A stretch of 64,000 nt of DNA from Anoplopoma fimbria (taxonomy: Eukaryota; Chordata; Actinopteri; Perciformes; Anoplopomatidae). This document shows, one piece after another, positions 35,319-46,850 of this stretch. Each line of letters starts with the position of its first letter. Positions within the stretch are counted from its first letter, which is position 1. Made by a program: the position numbers and the translations under genes. The stretch covers positions 21,002,680-21,066,679 of the forward strand of contig NC_072472.1 of assembly GCF_027596085.1 (NCBI RefSeq), read 5' to 3'. The notes beneath the pieces are model-generated. The model did not search any database. It saw nothing but the letters and a program-made list of their open reading frames with translations, and was not told where the DNA came from.

Positions 35319-35850
35319 TGTCATGGCCATGGCCATGTCTCTGGTTATTCCTTGTGTTTCATGTGTTTTTCCCTTGTTTGTTTATCTCTGTGTGTGCGTC
35401 TGTGAGGTGGGCGTGTCACTCCTCTCACTCTCCCCAGCTCCCTGATTACTGCCAAGCATACTCACCTGCTCTAAGCCACACACCTGCCTTCAATCTGCTC
35501 ATCAACTCTGCAGTATATCAACCCCGGTCATCCACTCACTCACCGCCAGATCGTTGCATTTATGTCAGACCTTCCAGCAATTTCCCGTGGACTGATTTCC
35601 CGTTGCCGACCCTGCCTGCCTGTCTGGACTTCCCTGCCTTGCCTTTGCCCCGGTCAACGACTCAGCCTTCTGTCCCCGACCCCGAGTTTAGCCTCCGCTT
35701 CCTCTGGTTTACGTCTGCCTGATCCCCTGCCTGTTTCCCACTGTATATCCTGTCTGTCTGTCTGCTGTGTTCTCAGCTTTGAATAAAGCTCCAGAACTTT
35801 ATCTGTCTCCTGGTCGTTCTGCTTTTGGGTCCACACCACAATCCGTGACA
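35319..35850 (+). mobile_element. Solo LTR, copy 2 (532 bp)
   Basis: Starts TGTCATGG, ends CCGTGACA, and is flanked by a 5-bp target duplication AATCA (35314-35318 and 35851-35855). Same internal order as copy 1, with the TATA-like and AATAAA sites. It differs mainly by an extra GGCCAT-type 6-bp duplication near the start and a small change around 35360. The distinct duplication shows an independent insertion and not a segmental copy. Confidence 0.87.
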
Positions 35851-35979
35851 AATCATCTGTCGGTGACCCCTCAGTCAAGCATTCTTTTTCTTTGGTTTTT
35901 TTTAGAGGCTAGAACATTGTGCTCTTGTAAACTATGTTCTACCCAAGTAAACAATTTCATTACAAGCCTCTCATTCACA

Positions 35980-36095
35980 GTCCCAGATCGGAACCATGCA
36001 GTCTGGCCATTGGGAGTGTATCTTGGCTTTAGAATGTAGCTGAACCCTGTGATAAATGGAGGATCTGCTCTACCTGCTGAGCCACAGCTGTGTCC
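35980..36095 (-). mobile_element. Degraded tRNA-derived SINE head
   Basis: On the minus strand AGCTGTGGCTCAGCAGGTAG is an A-box-like tRNA head, with a corrupted B box GGGTTCAGCTAC. Tail not identified. Confidence 0.45.
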
Positions 36096-39000
36096 ATCTC
36101 CATAGTGATTCTTATAAATGACGGAACATTTAAACATCACACATTTGTAACCCTGGTAACGCGTTTTACGTCCTGTTTCAGCCTGTCTGTAGTTGAGTTG
36201 CTGTCGGACTGATTCTCACAATCAGATATCTCCTCGTGAGATCTTGGTGATGCTAGAGAATATCAGTCAACACACCAGGTTTAGTACACTCCTCTTCATT
36301 TGATATTAAACAAAGAGCAGTGAGTAATCCATTATGCTACAAGACGCCACTGTGGCAACACAATGCAGGATTACTCATGGTTACCATCTCCCGCCTCCCA
36401 AGAGGCAGCTCAGCTGTCACACACAATGTTGGCAGTCATAAACTGTCATGACACTTAATTTTGTTCCATGAGCAATTTCTTGGCAAGGTATTGACATGGA
36501 AGTCATGGGGCCTTTTATGAAGGGCTGCCAGAGCTGTGTGTGGATGCGCTGATTACCTCCAAACTGGAATTCTACCCAAAGGAGAAAGCTGCCATGGGGC
36601 AAAGGCAAAACCCCCGCCATATGGCAGAAATCTGCGCTGTTGATGTAGAACTGTTGAAGATGAACTTGGAGAATAAAGTACCACGAGAGGGCTCCTTTGA
36701 AGGATGGCTCTCTGTTATATTAGGTTGGGAAAATTGGAAAGCACTTGACAGATCCCCTTGATCTCCGGTGACTTTCATCAAAGGTTCTGGACTGCATAGG
36801 AAGATAGTGGGATTACATCTGAGTGTTTGTAGGCTTTGGAGCTGAATTAGTTATGGCTTAAGAACACAGAGTGTCTTCTTGCCATTTAAAACTACACCTG
36901 TCCAGAACTTACAAGGCTGTCGGAGAGGTAGTAAAGGATTATGCTGATGTGGAGATGGAGTCAGATCACTATTTGACCTTTTGATGAAAATGCTAGTGAT
37001 TTGTTGCCTGGGTCCAGACCTTTAAAGAAAACTGACAATACACAGAGTTCTAGTTGACTGATTCAACTGGCATCATGGCCTGAAACTGGGTAAAAAAGTA
37101 ATCGACCTGGGAGCGACACAGGGGGGGGTTAAATGGCTTTGTCAAGCTGTTGTCAAGCATTGTCACACTGTGCACCAGGGACGCTGATTTGAATCACCAC
37201 TTCTAGAATTAAATTCAGGCGCTGGAGGAACATTGATTGATTAAAATTCTAATTTCAAATCATAACGATGAACTTGTGCTCATACAAGTACGGTTTCACA
37301 GCAATCTCCCAGCATAAAGCCCATGAATATTTGGCTAGAAGCAGAGAATCACACAGGGCCAATCAACGGCCCTGTTAAGGTGAAGAATGGAAAGACAGTT
37401 GTACGCAGGGTAAAGTCATTTTCTTCGTAATCAAGCCACTGGTTTGACCTTCAACTGTAATCATCTTTAATAACTAATTATCTTATGTTCACATTTTCTT
37501 TAAATACAAAATATGACATGACATTTTGTGTCCAAAGGCAAGCTTAATAAAAAAGTTAAGTGTTATTATCAATTATAGCAGCTTAATTAAGTTGCAGCAT
37601 TGCTTTATCGTCACAACTTCTGTAATAATTCATGTCAGCTGCTCTATTTAGCAATTATTAGATGTAAATAAACTATTATGAATGCTTTTTAAAACCAAGT
37701 ATTGTATTGAACAGTTTTAGTGTTAATTATTCGAATTGTTAATTAATCCAAACGTTTGATTGAAATATGTCCTTTTAAGAACCTACTACATTTTTACAAT
37801 GCGTGAAACACAATCATAGAAGGATTATGTTCATGTCCAACGCTTTGAAAGGGTTAGGGTTTGAAAACAATTTTGTATATACTGTCTTGATAAGCAGGTT
37901 TTTAACATGATTTGAAATGAGAGACAGACGAGTCAGCAAGCTTTAAACCTTGAATAAAAATGTTACCTGCATCAAAATGTCTGGTTGTTGCATGTTAAGT
38001 TGTCAGAAATGATTTTTCCAAAAGCAAACTTAATTTCTACAGAATACCAACAGACTCATGACTGTTTCTTAGCAACAGGTGTTTTGGTTTAATGAGTGAC
38101 CGTGTTAACTGGTAACTTTACAGCTGAGTGCTTCTGTGGTTGCTCGAAGTATCTTACATAAATGGTTGTTAGATAATAAACACGAATGAGTATTTATTTA
38201 ATATTAATTGAAGGCTTTTACGAGGACACCTTAATGTTCTGTTGGTGTTTTTAACAGCTGCGTCACTATTTTAAAAGTGAATAAAATCAGACCCCTGAGT
38301 CTATGTCATGGTGTTTGATGTTATGTACATGAATAACGGAGTAGTAAATAACTAGTATCTTGTAATGTCACTGGTGTAAACTTACACGCTATGTTTCTTC
38401 ACCAAATACATGTGTGTATATATCTGGCCACTAAATATGCGGCCACTTGTTAATGTTTTCCACACACTGTAAAAGGGTCTGTGTGTGTGTGTAAAACATA
38501 TGTTTAAAATGTTGTCATACTGTGTTATCAAGCATGTTTAAATATCAGTTAGGGGCTCTTCATCAGAAGGCTTATGGCTAATATGAGTTTACAGCTGGAT
38601 TAGATTGTGTTAAAACTATTTTCAAAAGCACTCCTACAGCGACTGCACCCAAACTCAAGATGGTTTCAAAATATAGATTGTAACCGTGGGCATTCAGACC
38701 TATTTAAATCCCAGTTTGTGGGTGGAAGTGAAGTCAAAGAGAGGGCTCACACTCTGAATCAGCAGGACAGGCTGTGAGGCCTTTAAGAGCGTGAGTAATA
38801 GTTCTGACACCTACATAGTCTGACATCTCATTCTGAGAGCAACTGTATCTGTGATAACAGTAAACACTGGCACAAACGCATCACATAAGGAGCTCAGAAA
38901 CATAACCTACACATAAGGGCTTTTATGGGAGAAATTAAGATTGAATGGCACCTCGTGAAATGTCATTGGATTCAACACTTACTAAAACCCATTTTCAACC

Positions 39001-39608
39001 AGCACATAAATGCAGGTTTTTAAACACAGTAAATAACACTAAAAATGAGCAATACAATCGTTTCCCATGGCAGTGACTTCTGTTTTTTCTTTCTTCTAGT
39101 GTGTCACTTTCAACGTCAAGAACGCAGCAACACTGATTGTGAGTCTCCTGACTGTCAAGCAATATCTGGCACTGGTATCAGCCCTGCCTTCTGTACATGC
39201 TCATCATTAAACTCTCTTCTAGTCCATCCACTCACCAATGATGTAAATACATGACTGGAACACCTGCTGTTCCTTCACCATACTGCTCCTAACACTTAAA
39301 CTGCTGGGTCTCATCACTAAGCATACTTACAATGGCATGTACAGCGCTGTACAGTGTCATATAAATAGACAACAGTCAATATTAACAGCATGTAGCATCT
39401 CATATACTAAGCTGTGTAAATGAAATCTGTAGAATTCTACCTGTATTGCAGGTTACAAGTTGATAGATGTGTCATGATGTGTTGCAAATTCTCCCATTCT
39501 CTCGTTAAGGTGGGAAAATAAGAAATAAATTCCTTTCCCTTATTAACACATCGTAATAAACTGCTATAGTAGCTCTCTTACCAGTGTACATCTGGACAAA
39601 ATCACATT
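36096..39608. other. Noncoding DNA, possible conserved blocks
   Basis: No repeat family and no exon supported. About 36420-36770 and 37430-37780 are repeat-free with homeobox-like words (TTAATTAAGTTG, TTAATTATTCG), so conserved noncoding elements are plausible. The 73-codon frame at 36540-36761 has no domain. Confidence 0.35.
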
Positions 39609-39790
39609 GGAACCAGGCGACAACCTTCCGGTTTGAAAAGTGAATCCAATGTGGAAGGGCTTTATCCTTGCATTCTCTTTAATGTCCATCAGGGGGACTC
39701 CTCTAGTTGTATAGAAGTCTATGAGAAAAAGACTCTACTGAGGAAATAAATCAAGAGAGAAGTAAACATTGTAAACATGAGTTTATGGTC
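39609..39790 (+). repeat. R1 repeat, partial copy
   Basis: Contains TCTTTAATGTCCATCAGGGG, GTTGTATAGAAGTCTATGAG and CATGAGTTTATGGTCT, the left half of R1. Confidence 0.75.
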
Positions 39791-41894
39791 TTTTTTTCCT
39801 GCTGAACGTCTATCAACAAGATTTGTGTCCCACCAAAGGGGTAGAAACATTGTTATTCTCCATTCACAGAAGGTTACGATGCTCATTTTGACTTCATACC
39901 AGAATATAACCAATGGGTTGTACAGGAAGCTGTAGCTGTGAGAGATTAGGAGCTGGATGGAAGTAGTGACAAGCCTCATAGCATCAGCGGACAATGGTGC
40001 CCTCCCTACGATGAATCTACGGTCATTTCCAAACCAGAATCCATGCTTTGTTTTGTTCTATCTCTGCTACTCCGGGTGGGCGTGTTGGTGGCATCCTTCA
40101 GGCTTATTCATACGGTCAAAGTGGACTCTAATTACTTTTATTATTTCACACTCATTTTTTAACAAATCCTCTGGAGTATGCCACCCCCACATTTCTCTGC
40201 ACAAATATTGAAAAATATGAGTATATGACAAATAAATCCTTAAATGTAATGATACTGCTTTAAATTAAGATTATGTTGAACCTGCCTCTGAAGAGTTTTT
40301 AAGCCTCTGTTACCTCATATTTTGGTTTTACTGCCCACAAACTGATGATGGAGACCATAAGAGAGCTAATGAGGGGTGACATTTGACTTATAGTCACATC
40401 TGACTTATATTCCATCACAAGGACAAAACTTTTTTTTTTTAAGTTAAGAATATTATTTCAGCCTTTTTAAAAAAAAAAAATGTTTAAGATAATTGAAAAT
40501 TATTTGTGTGCCTTAGACCAATCATCCAAGATGACAACCTGTCTACCTCCTTTCTTTGTTTAGTTTTACTCTCCTCCTGTTCCAGCATGTTATCTGCTCT
40601 GCTACGTAGGTGAGCGATTGACTGTCAGTGTCTCTGCATGAAAGAACTGCATAACACTGAGGTGAAAGGAAAAAGCAGGCAGCATTTCTACCAACCATTC
40701 ACACCAGGCAACCAACGTTTCAACAGACCCTCCTTTAGGAGACAATACCAGTCCATCATTACTGAAGCCATATGTCATCTCAACAGCTTCTTCCCAGGAG
40801 ACGTCACAATATTTAAACAGCCCTCTAAGATTCCTTTTAACGTCCAACAAACACTCTATAGAGTCTAGAGAAGCACTTGTAATTATTTTTATTATTATAA
40901 CTGGTAGAAATAGTGTTGTTTTTGATATTATTATTATTTTATAACATTGCCTACACATTATAAGTAGGTTTTGCAAACTGCTTCCATTCTCTCTCAGTTG
41001 CATTCATGTGACAGGATTGTTCAACATAAAGCAGACAAAACAATTTCATTAACTATTTCTGAATCATGCCCCTCTGATGGAGTGCAGTGTTGGAGGGGGC
41101 ATGGTAATAACTGCTTTATTATGTCCCTAATATAACTGCAGACATTCTCCGCAGCCTTTTGTGATTCTCACTATCGACTACATTGAGATACCACGATGCT
41201 GATATGTGTCTTCACTACCGATTTCTGAGACAACAAGACTATGTGCAAACCGTCAGCTCAGCACCCATGCAGTGGTTGAGAAATTAACTTGCATTTTGAC
41301 ATAAATCATCAAGTGTCGGCCACCCAAAAGCCATGGATTTGGTGTTGTGAAAATGGATTTGGTGCTGCGAAAACTCTGATAGTCAATATTGTATTAAGTT
41401 ATATACTTATTTAATAACTCAATCAGAATGAGTTATATAGTTATTTAATACATCAATCAGATTAAGGTATATATGTATTTAGTAACTCAAACAGAAATTA
41501 ATATCAATCGATAGTAATTCTAATTGGGCCAATGATCATATTTGAGTGTGATTATCTGAAAATGCTGTTTACATTTCTGACTCTGACACCCCATGTCCAC
41601 TGGATGAGGCTGTGTCCTGTTCCAGCTCTGTTGAGCTCTGCTGAGCCAATGTTCACCTATCTATACTGTCTATACTTGCCGAGCAATTTTATTCTCAATG
41701 CATATAAATGCCTATACTAAAATTGACTAAAGATTTGTTATTTATATCCAATAATTTAGTATATCTACAATTTCAATTATATTTATTTTTATTATTTATA
41801 CCTGACTTTGTTTCAACAAAAGTGCAGCAAAATTAAGTAATAAGAGAGAGGGAGAAAGTAAGAGCAGGTCAACGCTGATTAAGAGAATTTTGGT
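39791..41894. other. Noncoding DNA, no gene seen
   Basis: The 133-codon minus frame at 40602-41003 and the overlapping plus frame show no known domain. Short A and T runs lie around 40431 and 40471. Confidence 0.35.
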
Positions 41895-42165
41895 ATTTCA
41901 AAAACTTTCATAAATTGAAAACACACATATGAAAGTGTTAAAGTTGTACGACGAAGACGTGGACAACTCCCAGAGCTGAAAACACCATGGTAGCAATCTG
42001 TCATTCACAAGGTAGCCCCGCCCTAAGGCATACCCTGCTTCCTGGGCTATTATACTATAAATGGAAACATAATTTATTAAATGAACATTATGCTGTATTG
42101 AAGAAAACTTTGATGAGACCATAAACTAATGTTTACAATGTTAACTGAGGTAATAAATCAAGTGA
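41895..42165 (-). repeat. R1 repeat, partial copy in minus orientation
   Basis: Reads as the reverse complement of R1: GGACAACTCCCAGAGC, AAGGTAGCCCCGCCCTAA, GAACATTATGCTGTATTGAAG and AATAAATCAAGTGAGAAGTAG. Confidence 0.75.
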
Positions 42166-43640
42166 GAAGTAGGGTCAAACTAAGTTCTGATACATGATTC
42201 ATACATGATTTATTACACCACTTACATTTGTGTTTGACTTTTCTCTAATCATTGCTTTCCATTAAAATAATGGATAATCTGACCTCTTTTGGCCTCCAAT
42301 TAAAAATTCAACCATCTGAGAAGTTTAGAGGATAAATGTCTGTTTGATGGTGTGACTCATGTTTTACGTAGTAGGTCAAAAGCCAAATGATTGGGAACCA
42401 CGGGTCTAATCTTATATCTTATGTTGTGTTTTTACCAGCCTACTGTGTTTATAATTTTTACTGTAAAATCTTAATTTGAAAAGTAGCTAGTGAATTAAAC
42501 CATGTGTGAACGAACATAAAATGGATATACTCAAGTAGCCTACTTTGTCTCAAGTGACCTAGTGACCGTACATATGTGAGTTAACCTTAGTAAACATTAA
42601 TTCACTTCAACATGTCCTTAGTCCAGTATGTTTACTGAATGGGGCAGAAGCCAGCTACACACTGTTTGAGTTTGAACACATCTGTTGTCCGCTGCACAAA
42701 GAGCAGATCTGCATCATCAGCTCATTTGAGTTGCTGCGACTAGCTGGCAGTAAATTCGCTCTCATTTATCACAGTGTTTACTAATTACATGGCAGGTCGG
42801 GGATTTCCTTAACTGAGGAGTCAACACATCCAGTCATCTTTCCGATCAAAGATAATTCTTAGTGTCCAGCTACAACCATGGGCCCCTGGTTAGGTTTTTA
42901 AAATGGGGGAGCGTACTTGAAAAAATGACATCATTGGCATGGGGTCTAGGTGTTCTCCCCCAGAAAATTAAATGAAATAAAAATACAAAAAACAAAAAAA
43001 TCCTGCTATTCTACACCACCTAACCTCTTGGAGTAAATCAAGAAACCTGTACTTGCCTAGTACAGGTTTTCATAAAAATGTGAGTGAAGTGCGGTAGCAC
43101 GGATGTATTCGCTCCACTAAGAGCAATGGATAATTGTCCCACATCAGGATAGAGATGAGGACTACTGTTGCTACCTTTGACAACGATGAATGTTTGACAT
43201 AGTTGGCTATGCCTGTGTGGCAGCGACAGCAATTACAAGTAATACAAACAAACTAGATTACAGCAGTCAAGTGGCAGTCTACATCCATGTCTGTCCAAAC
43301 TGGACATATCTGGGGAAATTGTTTCATTAGTTTACGGTATGACTTAAAACAGAATAATATGTTGGGCTACGATGAAGCACAATGATGGTCATCTCCATAC
43401 TACTGTTTTTTTACAAGACAACTGACAGACAGATTGTTAAGGGCAGGCAGCTTTCATCACTCACGTAAGAGAACACCCTGGTGCGGTCAATTTAAATGTC
43501 TTCAGAGGGTCTGTGATCAAAAGCCAGAATTTGAAGACAAGGCAAAAGAAACGCAAAATTGTTTTTCAATAGTTGCTCAACACTATAAATGAAACCTATA
43601 CTAAAGCTAAGAAACAGAGAAAATCATCCACTGCTTAGTA
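42166..43640. other. Noncoding DNA with a small perfect hairpin
   Basis: 43043-43069 is an 11-bp perfect inverted repeat (arm AAACCTGTACT) with a 5-base loop. No gene or known repeat otherwise. Confidence 0.4.
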
Positions 43641-43644
43641 GGGG

Positions 43645-43860
43645 CTTCTGGGTGTCAGACACAGACACACCTTTAGCATGTGTATGCACCGGGCTTTCAG
43701 CTGACTCCAATGTAAACACACCTACGTCATTATAAGACGGTCAGAGCAGCCAACGTAGTATGAAGTGTGAGATAATCCAGACAGGGCGAGTAGGAGGGGA
43801 GGAGAATGGGACAAACAAACACAGGAGACTGCTGATCCAGTTCTGGGTGAAACAAAAAGC
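43645..43860 (+). repeat. R2 repeat, left part
   Basis: CACCGGGCTTTCAGCTGACTCC, ACTCCAATGTAAACAC and GGTCAGAGCAGCC parallel the left part of the R2 copy at 9585-9760. Confidence 0.5.
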
Positions 43861-44004
43861 AAGGGCACCCCGCTAGATCGCAGACCACAAGGCTTTATCC
43901 AAGTGTGGATGATGTAATCACTGTGACACCATGAAACTCCAAGGTTGTACGATCAAACAAAACGGACACTATGGCGTAGTGTAAAGGATTAATTACCTGC
44001 TATA

Positions 44005-44175
44005 GAACACATGTAGTAGTCCACCTACAATGTCCATGTGGCTATTTCTATATTGGGATAACGAAAAGAAAACTGAAAGAGAATTGCATCCATTCAACCA
44101 GGAAATGAAGACTATCTCATGGCCAAACGTTATAAAAAGCACCATGGATGTTACTTGGTCCAAGGCCAATCTCAG
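44005..44175 (+). pseudogene. GIY-YIG endonuclease relic, Penelope-like
   Basis: A plus frame reads V-V-V-H-L-Q-C-P-C-G-Y-F-Y-I-G-I-T-K-R-K-L-K-E. The C-P-C-G-x-x-Y-x-G-x-T pattern fits the C-terminal GIY-YIG nuclease of fish Penelope-like retroelements (family knowledge). A frameshift follows. In the next frame P-G-N-E-D-Y and M-A-K-R-Y-K-K-H-H-G continue the expected domain. No reverse transcriptase is nearby. Short and broken, so nonfunctional. Flanked on both sides by R2 repeat pieces. Confidence 0.6.
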
Positions 44176-44244
44176 AGAGGTGTGGACAGCATGTGGCATA
44201 CAGTTCTCACTTCCCAATGCTTCCAGTAATGCAGCTAGGTCAGT

Positions 44245-44540
44245 GATCCTTGGCTTCTGACACCGACGCATATTAACCCTCCAGCTGAATTACTGGTAGA
44301 GCAACTGTCGAGTTTAAAGAGCGAGGGCAGGTGGAAGTGTCAAACAAAACGGGATTTTCCTCCAGGAGGCCGCTGTGCGTTTGCCGTCCGTTAGTCATGT
44401 GATAATCACGTACATATTAAATTTAATGTCAATCATGTACTTTTCCTAAATCTAACTAAGTCATTTTGTTGCCTAAATCCAACATCCTGTGTTTACAGAA
44501 TTTTACTTTGAAAAGATGCTCTGCATGTAGCAAGCGTCAC
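44245..44540 (+). repeat. R2 repeat, second copy or right part
   Basis: GGATTTTCCTCCAGGAGGCC, CCTAAATCCAACATCCTGTG and TTTTACTTTGAAAAGATG match R2. With 43645-43860 it brackets the endonuclease relic, as expected if that sequence inserted into an R2 copy or if two R2 copies lie side by side. Confidence 0.6.
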
Positions 44541-46250
44541 TGACACATGCAAAACTGACGCAAGAAGGGTAGAGCGTCTTATTTTAAGTATGATTTAAAG
44601 TATGAAGCAGCTCTGTTAATTGATGCATTGGTGTGAGAATGGGTTGCATGTTAGCACAATCCTGACAGTTTATCAAACGTAGGTCTCCATTATCCATTAT
44701 CTTTTTTTGTGAAGAAGAATTAATAGGAAAATATGGTCATAAGGGAATTAGGGGAGCTTTGATAGACATTTTTTCTAAAATAAAAAAAGTCTTCTAATAT
44801 TGCGAGGAGGAAGAATTATCAACAACAATAATGGGAGGATTTCATTGTGAAGAATTTCTAAAAAATTAAAGTTTAGTATTCATCTTTTTACAATCGCACC
44901 TTGGACCGAAAAATATAGCCCATCATTATCTAATCAGGCAGATAACTGGCTGGCAGATGACACCAGCCAAGGTATATTTGTGAGCCTTCACTTGTTTTTA
45001 CATGCTCTAAATAAGACCTGAAGAAATTGCCTTGGCAAATAATAAACTTTTAGTTTCATAATTTTAAAATGGTGTGCTTTGTTTTTCTGTGTTTTTTCTT
45101 AAAACTTGATCACAACGCTGATTACCATCCTGATACAGACATCTTTACATCTTTTAGTCACCAGGCCTGTTCAGACTGGGTTTTTAATGAACATTGTAGT
45201 CAAATAAACATTTCCAGTTATGAACTGACCCCAATTAAATTTTAGAAACAAAATTCACCAATGAAAGTGAAATTCATATTCACATACAGTATACTGTACA
45301 AAATGAATAAGGATTTGAAGGGCCGATGGTCGATGGACAAAGGTTTTGTTTTTTTGTCAAGGGGTGCTTTGAAGCAGAGGGAGTGGCACTACACATGTCT
45401 GAAAGGCAATAATTATTTAAAAGCACTTTTCAAGAAACCGACTTCTTCCCCATAACTATCGACTGCTCTGTTTTGGTTCCTCTAAATAAAGCAGTGTTCA
45501 TTATGTTCCCTGTAAAATCCACTGGGATGTATTGATGGAAGCCCTGTTGTGTTGGCAAGTGAGCAATGCTGTCTCCTCACTGGGCATAAATACAGTATTG
45601 ATTAGCCATTCTACACAGCTTTCACTATCATTTTTCTACGCCACTCGCCAAGAAGGATTAGTGGACAGTAATCACTCTGCATCCTGCAGGCAGGAGCGTC
45701 CACCATTAGAGATGGGGCCCGTATGGAACCTAATAAATCCTACTCACACACTCACACCAGATCCACCTGTCACCATGAAGGATTCAGCAAGTAGAGAGTG
45801 AAATATTGCCTTTGTTATTTGTTGCTCCAAAATCAGGTCAGGCAGTCTTTTTTTTTTTTTTCCAGCTTTTTTCTTTTGATACAGTGTGATTTCTCCAACA
45901 TTTCTTGTGTTATATGGTGTAATTTTTTTTATCATAATTTACAAGAATCTGTCTCTCAGAGAGGGCTATAGTTTGCTGTTCAGGCTGTGCGGCTTGTAAA
46001 TCGGGTCTGTATCACAGCTGAGAGCAACAGTGATATGAGACCTCAGTCTGTTTGTACCAACACAGGGACGATAGAACTCACAAGAATAAGTTACACACCA
46101 AAAGGGCCGTGAAATTGTCTGTGAAGCAATTGTGAGAACTTGAATCCAAACCTTTTATTATCTCATAAATATTGAGAAACATTTAATTATTAAACATGTC
46201 TGAATACAGATGAATAGTTGATAAATACCTACATGGTTAGAGTTTGGAGC
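44541..46250. other. Noncoding DNA, no gene seen
   Basis: AT-rich, with a T-run at about 45850-45862. Open frames at 45261-45455 and 45532-45801 have no recognised domain. Confidence 0.4.
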
Positions 46251-46850
46251 AGGCAGCAACCTCCGAGTCTGAAGAATGAAGCCAATGCTGAAGTCCCTTA
46301 TACCTGCAATCTCTAATGTCCATCAGGGGGCGACTCCTCTGGTTGTATAGAAGTCTATGAGAAAAGGACTCTACTTCTCTCTTGATTTATTTCCTCAGTA
46401 AACATTGTAAACATGAGTTTATGGTCTCAATCTCTAGTTCCAAGTCTTCTTCAATACAGCATGATGTTCATTTAGTAAATGATGCTCCATTTAGAGTCAG
46501 ATAGACCATAAAGCAGGGTATGCTTTAAGGTGGGGCTACCTTGTGATTGACAGGCCGTTACCACGGCGTTGTCCGGTCTGGGAGTTGTCGGTGTTTTCAT
46601 CTCGCAACTTTAACTCTTTCTCAGTGTGTTTTCACTTCTTGAAAGTTAATTGCAACATTTTGGTTGCCTAGACATGTTTATAACAATACAGCATTCAGCT
46701 GTTTTAACCACCGCCCTCTCGTGTCGCTTCCTGTTGCAAAAAATTCAAGATGGAAGTAATAAAGATGGAAACTGACAAAATGCTGAACTCAAAGTTTCAA
46801 AATCGTATTCCACAACCATTAGGTGACGTCACAGTGACTACGACGACAAC
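46251..46850 (+). repeat. R1 repeat, near full-length copy
   Basis: Runs from CAGCAACCTCCGAGTCTGAA through CTAATGTCCATCAGGGGGCG, GTATAGAAGTCTATGAGAAA, CAATACAGCATGATGTTC, CTACCTTGTGATTGACAGG and TACCACGGCGTTGTCCG to GTGACGTCACAGTGACTACG. Noncoding. The family has at least five copies here and is common in perch-like fish (recalled). Its class is not evident. Confidence 0.8.

Noticed and set aside
35980..36095. A functional tRNA on the minus strand
   Set aside because: The B box is corrupted and no anticodon stem can be drawn; a decayed SINE head fits better.
40602..41003. A 133-codon minus frame as a gene
   Set aside because: No recognisable domain, AT-rich composition like its flanks and no splice context.
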